Positions 22,592 to 33,429 of a stretch of DNA of 64,000 nt are shown one piece after another. Every line of letters starts with the position of its first letter. The stretch's first letter is position 1. Below the pieces are notes generated by a model. It was not told the origin of the DNA, did not search any database, and was given only the letters and a program-made list of their open reading frames with translations. Source of the stretch: Umbilicaria muhlenbergii (Eukaryota > Ascomycota > Lecanoromycetes > Umbilicariales > Umbilicariaceae); NCBI GenBank assembly GCA_000611775.1, contig KK106981.1:751592-815591 (forward strand), read 5' to 3'. The position numbers and the translations under genes are program-made.

Positions 22592-23760
22592 GGTAGGTCG
22601 GACACGGCAGCAGTAAGCACGTGACGACGCGGGAACCGCATCTTCGGCACACAGGCCTGAGCATATTCGGTACCAATGGAGGAATAGCATTTATACCTCG
22701 TGCTCACACAACCATGGGCTATGCGCCATGCTGCTTTCAGTTCGAAATCCAGCATCAACACGATCGGACCTCGATGTGGTTCGTGAATAGCTGATCTAGA
22801 TGCTCAAGGACAGCGTCAGGGCGCGGTTGCCATTCCAGCTACTTCGAAGTGTTTACGGCTGAGGTTCACCGCGTGTTGGCAGCTCTCAGTATTACTGGGT
22901 CAAACGGGTTCATCTATGAAAATGGCTCAGGCTTTGTGCAAGGCTTCATTCATAGCGTCTTGTCAAGATTGTGATGTACGCAGCCACTGCATCCTTATGC
23001 CTCGGTATGCTTCTAGAAGCACAATCGGGGCGTAGCGACAGCGGAATGATGACGGTTGATTGAGCGACAGTATCGCCATCTGAGGGATTTTTCACTGTCG
23101 AACATACACTGCCCTTTTGTTTGCATTCATCCATGTACTCGTAGGTGAGCCATTTTCGCTGTGTCGATGATAGATCTTCACTGTCGCCCGGAATGCGCGG
23201 AGAGAAGGGCGAGGGTAGCGCGTGTCACCAAAACAGCGGATGAGCACCTCGATCTGACAAGACAAGGAGGATCTGGGCGTTTGGGCCAAGCTTCGACTAG
23301 CGGGCCCGGCACCATTTGACACAGCCCATATTCTTGGCCGCTCAGCCAATCCGACTGGCCAGCCTCTCGCTCTAACCCCCAGACAGTCCCGCCTTGCTGT
23401 TCTTGGCAGGTCTTGTGCGGGGAGTGCGGTTCCAGCAGGTCCCGAAGGTCACCCTCCACCCCCAAATTCTCTCCATCCTCCCTAGTGTCATATTATGGTC
23501 CATCCTCACAGGAAAGCACGCGGCATTAAAAGTACGCTATAAGACGGAGAACGTCACCACTTCTTTGGATCCGCATCGAACACTACACGTTTTGCCACCC
23601 CACTCCATCCAGGCCGATCATTGATCCATTAGGATAAGGACCCTTTCTTGCGTGATTTCAATTAAATACTCGTCACATTCACATACATACACTCATATCT
23701 ACCGACAAACTGTCTTTCTCTTCTACGCATCCCATCATCCCGCTCTCTGGCACCGCAACA
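22592..23760. other. Intergenic, stomatin promoter side
   Basis: No gene recognised. The last 150 bases before 23761 are AT-rich with CATACATACACTCAT-type pyrimidine sequence, likely the stomatin 5' UTR. Confidence 0.4.
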
Positions 23761-24980
23761 ATGAGCTCCAGTACAATGGACAACGGCAAGACATCTTCGC
23801 CACCCACTGTCAACGGTGGATTCCGCCCAACAAACCCAGGTGGCGCCGCAAGCAACATGATCAACGTGCAGCCGCCGCGTCGTGAGGACCTCCAGCCAGC
23901 TTATGCGCAGACACTGCAAGGCGAGAGCGAAGATGCCGGATCGCACGGCTGGTATGGATCAATGAGTATGTCTCAAGACCTTGCGCCTCTCTTAAAGACC
24001 TGCCTAGACTGATCACCATGCAGTCAACAATCTCGGATCGTTCGTCGGATGTCTAGGAGCCATCCCATGTTGCATCTGCTGCCCGAACCCCTACAAACCA
24101 GTCGGCCAAGGAAACGTCGGTCTCGTCACCAAATTCGGCCGCTTCTACCGCGCCGTCGACCCCGGTCTCGTCAAAATCAACCCGCTCTCCGAAAAGCTGA
24201 TCCAAGTCGACGTCAAGATCCAGATCGTTGGTACGTTCCATCCCACCTTCCCACCTTCCCCCTTTCCCCAACAACCCCCACCCCCTCAAACCCCAGCTAA
24301 CCAAACCCTTCCCCCCCTCAGAGGTCCCCAAACAAGTCTGCATGACCAAAGACAACGTAACCCTGCACCTCACCTCCGTAATCTACTACCACATCACCTC
24401 CCCCCACAAAGCCGCCTTCGGCATCTCCAACATCCGCCAAGCCCTAGTCGAACGCACGCAAACCACCCTCCGACACGTCGTCGGCGCCCGCGTCCTCCAA
24501 GACGTCATCGAGCGACGCGAAGAAATCGCCCAATCCATCGGCGAAATCATCGAAGACGTCGCCTCCGGCTGGGGCGTCCAGGTCGAATCCATGCTCGTCA
24601 AAGACATCATCTTCAGCAACGAGCTGCAGGACTCGCTCTCCATGGCCGCGCAGGCGAAACGCATCGGCGAGAGCAAAGTCATCGCCGCGCGCGCCGAGGT
24701 CGAGAGCGCCAAGCTGATGCGCCAGGCGGCCGATATCCTCAGCTCCGCCCCCGCGATGCAGATCCGCTATCTGGAGGCTATGCAGGCGATGGCTAAGACG
24801 GCGAATTCCAAGGTTATTTTCCTGCCGGCGACGAATCAGACGGTGCAGGCGCAGTTGGCGCAGGCGGATGCGTATGGGGAGGGGCCGAGCGGGCAGGGGA
24901 AGGCGGGGCGGTCGTTTCTGGGCGATACGGAGGATGGGTTTCAGCAGGCGATGAATGCTAGGATTGTGGAGAATATCTAA
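23761..24980 (+). CDS. Stomatin/SPFH (band 7) domain protein
   Basis: Exons 23761-23965, 24024-24230 and 24322-24980 encode 356 aa; introns are 58 and 91 bp. After a disordered N-terminus the protein has LGAIPCCICCPNPYKPVGQG, a short membrane-inserting cysteine-rich hairpin that may be palmitoylated, and then the SPFH core: GLVTKFGRFYRAVDPGL, PSEKLIQVDVKIQIVEVP, VTLHLTSVIYYHI, RHVVGARVLQDVIERREEIA and GVQVESMLVKDIIF. A long alanine/glutamate helix (RIGESKVIAARAEVESAKL) follows. Stomatins scaffold lipid microdomains at plasma membrane or vacuole in filamentous fungi. The C-terminus is Gly/Gln rich. Family call secure; localisation inferred. Confidence 0.93.
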
Positions 24981-25817
24981 GGGAGTGGGGTGATGGGACT
25001 GCGGAATGGGGATCTGGCAGTTGGTGTTGGGGCGTGAGAGGTTGGACAGGTTGGCTAGGAAGGGGCATGTTGGTAGCCAAACTGGAAGATGTAGTGGGAA
25101 GGGTTGTCTCGTTCGTTCGTTCATGGCTTTGCTCTCCTTTACTGCTGGTGGTTACGTCGGATACCCTTGATGATAGGATACCCCCGGTTTGTTTCTTGCC
25201 ATGTCTGTCGTTTTAGTCACGAAAGATAAATCATGTTGTAATGAACTCCACTCCGTTGACGAACTGAACCAAGGTTATGGAATTTCTTGTATGTTCTCAT
25301 CAGAACCGCCCTGGCAAACCGCTCGCCACTACATGCTCCATTTAAAACAATGAATCCCTCCATCTTCCATCCATCGGCCTTATGCAACTAGACCGCCTTC
25401 TTGCAAACCCTCCTTATCACCATCATGCAGCTTCGATCCTCCGTCGGCGAGACCGACGACACCACCAGCTACGACCGTCCTAGCTATCAAAGGCATTTTC
25501 TCAGCTTACAACCGCTGCCTCGTAAGTCTGTCACCTCGGGCACAGGCCTTCAGTGTATCTGGGCGCCGAGAGCTTTTGTACATCGATAGTCCCCCGCAAC
25601 GCCCGAAGATATCACCCTTAGGTTCCAGGGCTCAATCGCCTGTGGTTCGTATTAGTGGCGGTTTGTATAGTTTGAGATATGAGAGCTACCCACCAGAGAG
25701 ACAAGATACTACGGTCGGCTTGTTACAAGATGTCTCGAATATTGTCAACATATCGCGACCCCGGGGAGGGACATGATCATGAGCATGATCAACAAAATAT
25801 CCCCCTAAAGACCAAGC
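24981..25817. other. Intergenic between convergent stomatin and SOF1 genes
   Basis: 3' flanks of two converging genes. Nothing else recognised. Confidence 0.45.
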
Positions 25818-27212
25818 CTACTGTTCAGTCCCCAACACAATCTTCTCCCTCTCACTCCTTCTCTTGACCAACCCCTTCTTACTATTCTTCCGCTCATTCT
25901 CCTGCCTCCTCTTGATAGCAGCCAATTCCACCGTTTTAATCTCGCCCGCCTTCTTGACCTGTTTAGGTAAATGCCTATGACGCTTGATCCTTCTGATCTC
26001 CGGCATATGACTATACCTCTCTTTGAGCGCTTCGTCGTACTCGAGCTTCTGCCGTTGCCGAGCAGACTTGATGCCCTCGCGTTTTGAGGCATTGGCTCGC
26101 CAAAGTCGAATGTTTCCATCGTCGGAGCCGGTGAGGAGGTATTGCGAGTCAGGGGTCCACTTAGCGGAGAATACCCTTTGCATCCGCTTTGTGTGGTAGA
26201 TGTCTCGCGAGTGACCTCTTGATCTATCCCATAGCCTGATGGTGCGGTCATAGGAAGCGCTGACTAGCTCTTCTCCTGTAGGACTGAATTCGACATCCAT
26301 TACAGCAGCTACGTGATCTTTCAACACGTTGAGAGCGCGATCAAGCTTTCGCATATCAAAGACGTAGATGTTGTGATCTTCATTGGCAACAGCAAAATTG
26401 AATGCCTCCATTGGATTCCATGAGATGGCGTTGGACGCAAGAGCAAGAGTGACCTTGGACAAAGGCGAAGAAGTTCGAAGATCGTACAAGACTATTGAGC
26501 GGTCTGTAGCAGCCGAGGCCAAGATTGAGGTCTCGGTCTGATTGAAGGCCAGAGTAGTGATCGTGTCTGCAGAAGTGGGCCAATGCATGGTTTGCAGGGG
26601 TGTCGAAGATGGACGTGACAGATCGTAGATGGAGATGACGCTCGAAGAGGCAGCAAAATTGGGTTCAAAACGGTGATGTGATATTCCCGTGAAAGCTGTC
26701 TGTCCCAAATAGGTCGCCATAGGTGCAGTTCCCGGCTTCGTGTTATATGGATCGAAGAGCTTGATCGTCTTGTCACTTGCGCAGGAGAGTAGTTTCTTGT
26801 CCTTGGTCCAACACATGCCTTTGACGAGCCCCTCGTGTGCCTGCGTATTCCATATCTCTTCCCTACTTGTCAAGTCCCAGACCTTAACAACACCATCACC
26901 GCTACCACTTGCGAATCTCTGCAAGGACTCGGGGTCCTTGGCCATGGTGTAGACCCCATCGACGTGACCCTTTCCAAGCTGAGCTAGAAAAGGTGCAGCA
27001 AACATCCACTCGAGTTTCGTGGCATTGAGAGCTCTTGTATACTCTCTAGCTCTTTCGAACGGGTGCAGAGCAGGGTCGAGGTTGCGCGGTTGGCGGGCAA
27101 CGCTTGACCCTGGGGCTTGGGCAGAAGCCGTCGAGCGGGTTAGAGCCTTGACTTTCTGTAAAATAGATCAGTAAATATCTAAATGTACTAGAGTCTACAC
27201 AATTCTCACCAT
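25818..27212 (-). CDS. SOF1: SOF1/DCAF13 WD40 protein, rRNA processing
   Basis: U3 snoRNP-associated WD40 protein needed for 18S rRNA maturation in the nucleolus (known for Sof1 family). The first exon is only the start codon, 27212-27210, followed by a 54-bp intron; exon 2 is 27155-25818. Together 446 aa, the usual length. Visible: MKVKALTRS start, NLDPALHPFERAREYTRALNATKLEWMFAAPF (family signature, split here across the text), seven WD blades such as GDGVVKVWDL, SDKTIKLFD, TDRSIVLYDLR, YDRTIRLWDRSRGHSRD, and SDDGNIRLWRA. The conserved basic Sof1 C-terminal tail follows: EIRRIKRHRHLPK and KKGLVKRRSEREK. If the tiny first exon were ignored, a start at 27005 would remove the conserved N-terminus, so I prefer the spliced model. 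Confidence 0.95.
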
Positions 27213-28140
27213 CTTGGCTCCGCTCAACGTCTTACAGTTACTAAACCTTTGCCTAACAATATTCCATGGCCACAGCCAAACGGTGAAATATAAATTCGCC
27301 TAAAGGTTACGCTAGTCCCGATAGGTGTAGGGTGCTTCTTCCGCCGTTGCATCAACGACTTCCTAATTCATCCCCAATGATAATGAATGCATCTTATGGT
27401 TCCAAAGACTAATGAGAGAGAAAGAGATCTTTGGGGCTTTCCCAACCAACGTACTCAAGCTTGGACTTGATTAGCGCTCGAAACCCGCTCAAAGACAGCA
27501 GTGTGTTGAGACAGCATTAAGCGTTGCTGGTTTCTTGTCTTTCCTTCAAAATGCGCTGAATGCGAATTACTGTTGTTCTTCAGCTGAACTTCCATCTAGG
27601 CAGCTCAGCTATTGCATACTAGTCAGCGAGAAAGATACCGTCTGCAGACAGATCGTAGAGAAGAAACTTGCTATGAAAGACCTCAACCTCTTTACGCAAT
27701 CTACTTTTCGCTCGATACTCTGAGAGCTAGGTTATTGCTATTATACAATGTTTACATCAAGCATTGAAATTGCTAGGAAAGCATGGGCACAGCGGGAGGC
27801 TTACTGAGGTGTCAAAGCATTGGCTGAATGTTCTGAGATTGTCTGCCTACATGTTCAAGAACTGGGAACGCTCTTTTGCTTATATTCTGTGGGATGCGTC
27901 ATTACTAGCACTGTGTATGACGGGTGTTGGATGCCGTTGCATATCTCATTTAGGTGTTCTTTCTGGTCACGATGGTAAGTCGGATCACGGGTGCTAAAGA
28001 TATTCATTTGCGACTTCGTCTGCCAGGAAATGCATTAAATCAGGTAGAGAGCCGTCTGAAGTCCGGTCAGCAATGCCTGGCTATGGCGTCTCGGGCGTTC
28101 CTTAGCATGCTTGAAAGCGCTGCTCTGGGCCATACCTTGG
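27213..28140. other. Intergenic, nothing recognised
   Basis: Upstream of SOF1. No coding signal, repeat or RNA gene seen. The last part may be decayed sequence of the adjacent P450 relic. Confidence 0.4.
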
Positions 28141-28453
28141 TGAGACCGGTCTTCAACCCATAGATGATGTTCGCCGCCTTCGGATCCGACACTGACACAT
28201 GTTGGGTCCTATTCGCACCAACGGGCCGTATTTCTTATGCAGCGCAATGGCCGTTATATGCGCCTGGCCTTTCCATACATCGTACAATCGCCATAGCGCT
28301 ATCCAAGCGGCGACTGGAGGCCCGGGGATCGAGTGGAGGGAGAGTCGGAAACCGCTGGTTAGGAGGCGGACAACAAGAAAGACCAAGAGGATTTGAAGAG
28401 GGTAGGTTTTCAATGAAAGTGAAGGTCGAGGAGAGGGTGGCGAGGATGATCAT
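28141..28453 (-). pseudogene. Cytochrome P450 N-terminal relic
   Basis: The minus strand encodes the start of a microsomal P450: a hydrophobic anchor LQILLVFLVVRLLTSGF, the proline hinge SIPGPPVAAW, then ALHKKYGPLVRIGPN. Directly after, the next expected motif VSVSDPKAANIIYG appears one frame away, so one base has been lost near 28205. The initiator ATG at 28453 also lies in another frame than the anchor. Nothing of the heme-binding region is present within the next kilobase. A host gene remnant. Confidence 0.8.
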
Positions 28454-29233
28454 GGTGGGCGTTCGGAGGGTAATCTGAGAACACTGACTTTAGAAGGGAT
28501 TGTAAGAATAGATGTGGGCTTCTTGTAACAAACAGCTTTGGCAAACAAGGATGATCTCAACAAGCAACTGCAAGATTTATCGGCTTCAAGTCTTCCCTAG
28601 ACCTTAACTTAGAAGATAAATAGCTTATGAAGAGATATGACGTTTAAGAGATAAACACTCACCTATAGAATTCCAACGTTCACTCAACTCCCTTCCTAAC
28701 CTTAGCTACAGCCTTAATCGACTGTACAATCATGACCGCCCCACCAGAGCTTTATACATCATCACAGAAGGACTCCCTGCCGATGCCAAGTCCATGGGAT
28801 TAATGCGTGTGGGAGAGGTCGTCGGGGGCCGCAAGGACGTTTACGGGGCTTCCAGCTCCGGGAAATAGGTGTGACATCCGGGGTACTCGTAGCTGGGGAT
28901 CTTAAGTAGGGGCCGCAGACTTTTGAGTAGGATGGTGACTGTTTCCCGGCCTAAGAAACCTTGTACCCGGAAGCAGATTATCTAGACTTGTGGACGCTCT
29001 GTTCCATAAGTCATAGTTGCGGTTATTAACACCGGCCGGGAATAAGCACAGCTTGGTTTCATGTAAGGTTCCAAAGAGCGCCTGATAGAGTATGGAATCG
29101 GGGGCCCAGAAAGAACAGACAGCCTGATCTTCACTTCGAAAAGCGCCTGTACGCTCTTGTATGCCCTAGTCGAACACAAAGAAGTCTATCAAGACACGCT
29201 CCCTACCCCCCACTTTCTAGCACGGTGAACGCC
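28454..29233. other. Intergenic, nothing recognised
   Basis: Includes a G-rich patch at about 28800-28930. No gene or repeat supported. Confidence 0.4.
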
Positions 29234-30558
29234 TCATTCCAGCAAAGACGCCTGGTTCGTATAAAGTACATCCACCACATTACTCAACTTGGCAATCGTC
29301 TCCAACGCGGCATCATACCCCTGATCCCTTTCCGCCTCATCATAAACAATCAGACACCCGGCCCCTTGATCCAACACCCCTATGATGACCTTATCCAAGA
29401 TCATCTGCGACAATTTCCGCTCCACCTGTTGCGTATCCAGCCCGACCATCTTTGCAATATGCTCAATCTCGACTCGGCTGAAGGGCTCGATCACTTTGAT
29501 CAAGTTCTGTTCTAACATGGCGTCGTAGAGACGACGGAGGTGATTGCGGATGAAAGTGTCGCTGCCGAGTTCGAAGCGGTAGTCGGAGAGTGCCTTTTCG
29601 TAGTCTTCGAGACTGCGGTTCGAGTGCGCGCGCGCGACGGCTTTCATGGCTTCGAGGTTCTTGCCGGAGTATTTCATCGCTTGCTTGGAGGTCATGAGGT
29701 TGTTGACGTCGTCGACGAGGTTGAGCATGATTTTGCAGAGGAGCATGTATTGGAGAGCGGAGGTGGCCTTTTGCGTCTCTTCTTGCGAGTGGTAGCCTTC
29801 GAGCGCTTCGATGAAGTAGGAGAATGCGGTGTTGAAGTCCTTGTCTTCGGCGTGCAGCATGCCGGATTGCATGTCTAGTCCGGCTTGTAGGAGTGGAGGG
29901 GTGTAGACGGAAGCTGCAGATGTTCGGGCGGAGGTGAGGGCGGCTCGCGCTTTGGGTTGGTTGCCGAGGGCGTGGTAGACTCGTGATTCGAGGAGTTGGA
30001 CTTCGACTAGGACGAGCTTGTCATCTAGGCGCTTGAGCTCTTTCAGTAAACCATTGATGAGCGTCAAGGCGTCGTAGTATGATTGTTTCTGCATGTAGAG
30101 GGAGACGAGGCGGGTTTCGAGGTTCTGACGGAGGAAGCCACGGCGCTCTGAGATGGCCCATTCGATGCATGATTTCGTGACAGATATTTGAATGTCAACG
30201 GTATTCGGTATTGAGGAAAAGAGGTCAAGTAACTGCCGTACTAGACATGGTCAGTATCCAGTGTATCTAGGAGCGTTGGGAATGATATACCTAGCTTCGC
30301 TGTCTTCGCCTTTGCAAACGACGATAGCACTGATCGACTGGTCCTTACAAGCTCCGCGAGCTCGTTTGGTCTCTTGGTATCTCGGTATAGCTCTCCTAAC
30401 CCTGTCAAAGCTGCCTCGTATTGCCGTAATGCCGCCTCTCCTGAACCTGGGCCATTCGATAGAATGTCCTTGTAGATAGCTTCCGCTTTTGAGGGATCCG
30501 TCTTCGCCAGCTGCTGAGCCTCCTCTATCCGCTTCGTTGTCTCAGGGCCGGGGGCCAT
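29234..30558 (-). CDS. RPN6: 26S proteasome regulatory subunit RPN6 (PSMD11)
   Basis: Lid subunit of the 26S proteasome that bridges lid and core. Exons 30558-30291 and 30240-29234, 50-bp intron, 424 aa, matching the family. The N-terminus MAPGPETTKRIEEAQQLAKT leads into TPR-like helices; the middle reads LLESRVYHALGNQPKARAALT, SYFIEALEGYHSQ and LCKIMLNLVDDVNNLM; the PCI domain is seen as AHSNRSLEDYEKALSDYR, LRRLYDAMLEQNLIKVIEPF and RVEIEHIAKMVGL. The final helix used for lid assembly is VVDVLYTNQASLLE. All family hallmarks are intact. Confidence 0.96.
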
Positions 30559-30820
30559 TATGTCCTGTGGTTATAGATGGGCAAATCGGGAGGGGTTCGG
30601 AGAGCGTAGAGGACGATTTGTTCAGGCTGCGAGTGAGATGTATCAAGTTGTTACCATGTTGGTCCGTTTGCACTTAGCGAGACACGGCGTGGGAGCAGGT
30701 CACACTTGGTGCAGGCGAGAAGGTATCTGATTTCGGATGGTCCGGGCGCCGTTTTAAGGTCTCGTGTAGAAGAGCCAACGGCAACGAGTTTCCTGAAATT
30801 TACAGCTACTTACGACTCCT
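30559..30820. other. RPN6 promoter region
   Basis: Upstream flank of RPN6; no distinctive motif noted. Confidence 0.4.
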
Positions 30821-31020
30821 TAATACTAGTAGTACTGCCACCTCAACAGCGAAGCGTCTGAGCGGTGGGCAGGTCATTCTAGATAATGCACATGTATCAG
30901 CTACTGTAGGCATATTTATTGGTACACCTGCAATTACAATCGAAATTCATGACATCCGGGGGAGACCCCCGGAAACCCCCTCTCAGTGAAAGCATTATGT
31001 CAATCTGAGTACTGAGAGTT
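30821..31020 (+). repeat. Dispersed repeat B, copy 1 (inverted partner at 43213-43440)
   Basis: About 200 bp similar to the reverse complement of 43213-43440. Shared landmarks: ACTAGTAGTACTGCCACC, GGTGGGCAGGTCATTCTAGA, a perfect hairpin CCGGGGGAGACCCCCGG, and ATTATGTCAATCTGAGTACT. One frame stays open in both and ends at the same stop: STAKRLSGGQVILDNAHVS... ending RPPETPSQ here, RPPEPPSQ in the partner. It is therefore probably the tail of a lost gene or element. Family not recognised. Confidence 0.75.
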
Positions 31021-31288
31021 TGCGGCCTTTGCTAGAAGCCCTCCCGCTGACCAAAGTTCCAGGAGCCCCCGTACATTGCATCTCCTGGCATAGATGGAAG
31101 ACAATAACAAAGCAAAGGAGAACCTCCGTTAATCTAAGTGAAGGTAAAACGCCAATGACCCGCAGCCAGCGCACTGAACCCCTTCTCCTACCACCTTAAA
31201 ATTGGAACTGCTTCATAGTCGGGGAAAACAAAACCGCCTAAGATTTCCAAATCCGAAGTCCGCGAAATCTGCGTTGAGAGCTGGAAAC

Positions 31289-31711
31289 CTAAACAATAGG
31301 GCTATTTCGAGAACTGGCAATCGAATGGACCGAGGTCGGATTGGGAGTGGTACTCTGCGGTTGTATTCTTTTGACATAAAGGGATATATAGTTAAGGCGC
31401 AATCGACGTTGCCAATTGTTCTTCAGACCGATTCGATCTAGCTTCACGTTCGCTACCAAGCCACCGTCAAGGTAGATGTCTACCCGATTTCGCCAGGATG
31501 GCAAGAATACTTTCGCGAAGATCTCCGTCGACCCTGCAGGAGTTAGTCTTGGGCTCAAATATAAATAGAGACTAGAGTTCATACGCTGGATATCCATCAG
31601 AGGTTGCGTGGACAGGGCGTGCTCCAAGGGGTCATAAATGATAACGCGCTGGACCTTACGGCCAAAGCCCGAGGATGGACGCTCCTGCAACTGTGGCTTT
31701 TCCTGTAACAT
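31289..31711 (-). CDS. Orphan protein, tandem duplicate 1
   Basis: 140 aa, no recognised family. It is clearly paralogous to 33495-33977. Shared blocks: VIIYDPLEHALST, SPRLTP, a core LPSWRNRVDIYLD, and LDRIGLKNNWQRRLRLNY followed by SLYV. The C-terminal 25 residues are Ser/Pro/Thr rich and differ between copies. No signal peptide or membrane segment; the central WRNRVDIYLD block looks like a beta-strand domain. The copy-2 N-terminus (RRDSYHM) has a counterpart here only in another frame, so this copy may start later or be slightly truncated. A TATATAT box lies about 200 bp upstream on the minus strand. Conservation of the frame between diverged copies supports a real gene. Confidence 0.65.
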   Translation of the reverse strand: MLQEKPQLQERPSSGFGRKVQRVIIYDPLEHALSTQPLMDIQRMNSSLYLYLSPRLTPAGSTEIFAKVFLPSWRNRVDIYLDGGLVANVKLDRIGLKNNWQRRLRLNYISLYVKRIQPQSTTPNPTSVHSIASSRNSPIV

Positions 31712-31912
31712 GGTACGAATCTCGCGATGCCGATGAAATGCTGAATTGGTATGAGAACTGTAAGGAAGATATGATTGAGACTCTGTTTATTTTGAGGCGG
31801 CAAATGCCCAACGGGTAGTTGAAAAGGAACAACCGAGCAGGAAGATTGAGGGAAAACTGCAGAACATGCGACTTGGGGCAAAGACTTGGGGCAAAGACTT
31901 GGGGGGCAAGAG

Positions 31913-31919
31913 TATATAT
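31913..31919 (-). promoter_or_regulatory. TATA box of orphan duplicate 1
   Basis: TATATAT about 200 bp upstream of the orphan start; an equivalent box stands at 34194-34200 before duplicate 2. Just beside it (31869-31905) a 13-base G-rich unit (ACTTGGGGCAAAG) repeats about three times in this copy only. Confidence 0.45.
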
Positions 31920-32265
31920 GGGGCCGTTTTGCCCTCTTCACGTGTCAGGATGCGGCACATGCACACAAGATGTCCCACATGATGTGATTTACTTGAGAAT
32001 GCAACCTCGACCAATAGTTGGACTAAAGCCTTTTGATTGTATGCGGTCCTAAAGGACCAAGATAGCCCCGGTGCAACATCATTCGGAATCATGCACACCT
32101 CATTCCCGGGGGTGAATGATCTCTTGCCTGAATTTAGGCAGCTTGAATTCATGCAAGAACGCTATGGTTCGTCGGTCCGTTGTGACTGCAGGCATGAGCA
32201 ACCCTATTCGAGGCTGACACGAAAGCTACGAGAGAACAGCTCGCTTAAGGAACCATTGAAACAAT

Positions 32266-32804
32266 CGTCGACTAAGTTACGGAGTACTCGGTACACCACT
32301 CAATATACTTCAAGGTCTAACAGGTGAGACAGGGTATAATTAGCTGACTACTTTCTATATAGTATTGGACAACAGTCCACCATGACTTAAGCGATTGACT
32401 CCCACGTAACCGTGAAAAAGTGCTGTCTCATGACCATGTTAATGCTTTTGAACCTGACCACGTCCTGCACAGTAGATGAGTTAAACACTTTGAAGAGAAA
32501 TCAAGACCTCATTATGACTGTCAAGATCTGCACAAAATGTTTTCATAAATATAATCATCTTTAACAGCCTCTTGAGGGCCTTGATCTTAACATTTAAAAG
32601 CATAATCTTGATGTAACGGCTGGTCGCGGATCCTTGATCACGTGAGGCTGTCAGGGTTGACCTGTGGTTGATAATATTGTGCTACGAAGCGAAAAATCTA
32701 AAGTAGGAGCGTAATCGGAGCGAATTCGTAAGCGAGCTCCTATTCTCGGAGCGGCTTCTGTTCCTCTGAGACGCTAGTACACATTCGTAAAGCAATAGAA
32801 ATCA
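32266..32804. other. Intergenic, AT-rich
   Basis: AT-rich non-coding stretch, then a GGAGCG-rich patch at 32707-32755. No gene seen. Confidence 0.4.
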
Positions 32805-33130
32805 CACCCGTACTTTCGGGAAGGCACATGCCAATTCGCTCCAAGTGCCAACGCTGCCCTGGCGAGCCTGGCTGCCTTACACCTACGTTCATGCCTTATG
32901 GAGCTGGGGCCTCAGGGCTCAAGAGTACATTATTTACATGTCCTCCTTATCCGTTGTTCTTGCAATACTCCGATAGAGATCGAACTGAATTCCAACCACC
33001 TTGTGCCACCTCCCCAGTCGATATAATACCGTTTATGAATTCCTGGCCAATACACCAAAGACCAAAGGACCCCAACACCAAGTTAGAGAATTCTGTGTTG
33101 CTCTCCTGCTGCCTGATGCCGTACCATTCA
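32805..33130 (+). repeat. Dispersed repeat A, copy 1 (inverted partner at 43555-43829)
   Basis: Begins with CACCCGTACTTTCGGGAAGG and ACATG, then diverged sequence sharing blocks with the reverse complement of 43829-43555, for example CTACGTTCATGCC vs TCACGTTCATGCC, AAAGGACCCCAAC and CTGCCTGATGCCGTA. No shared open frame is conserved, so it is probably non-coding. Class unknown. Confidence 0.65.
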
Positions 33131-33429
33131 CCACTGAGCTATCCCTGCATGCCGCGGTTCGGGTTTTTGTTTCCTTGCTATCGATTTACATATTGAGCTT
33201 GCTTTAGGCAGTGTTGTCCATACATCCCGAGATCGTTCTCGTGTGCAGTTTCAAAAGTACTCGCCCTAAACGCTTCTAGTATGCGATCTTGGCGAAACAC
33301 CCTCACATTAACTGCATTCGCAGTGATAGCCCTACATTACAGCTCTCGACTACAGGAAGAAGACTACAGCATAGCAAACAAAACGATGCGCCATCATTCG
33401 CAGCTAGCGCCCAGCGCCCGGTGCGATTG

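Larger units (their letters stand above)
31200..32265 (-). repeat. Tandem segmental duplication, unit 1
   Basis: This unit, containing an orphan gene, its TATA box and upstream sequence, is repeated at 33430-34565 in the same orientation. Similarity runs from beyond the gene's 3' end (AACCGCCTAA vs AACGCCTAAA) through the coding region to an upstream edge with GAGAGAACAGCTCGCTTA in both. Edges are approximate. Confidence 0.75.

Noticed and set aside
27005-27005. SOF1 start at 27005
   Set aside because: It would remove the conserved Sof1 N-terminus, which is present upstream and joins to an ATG by a normal 54-bp intron.
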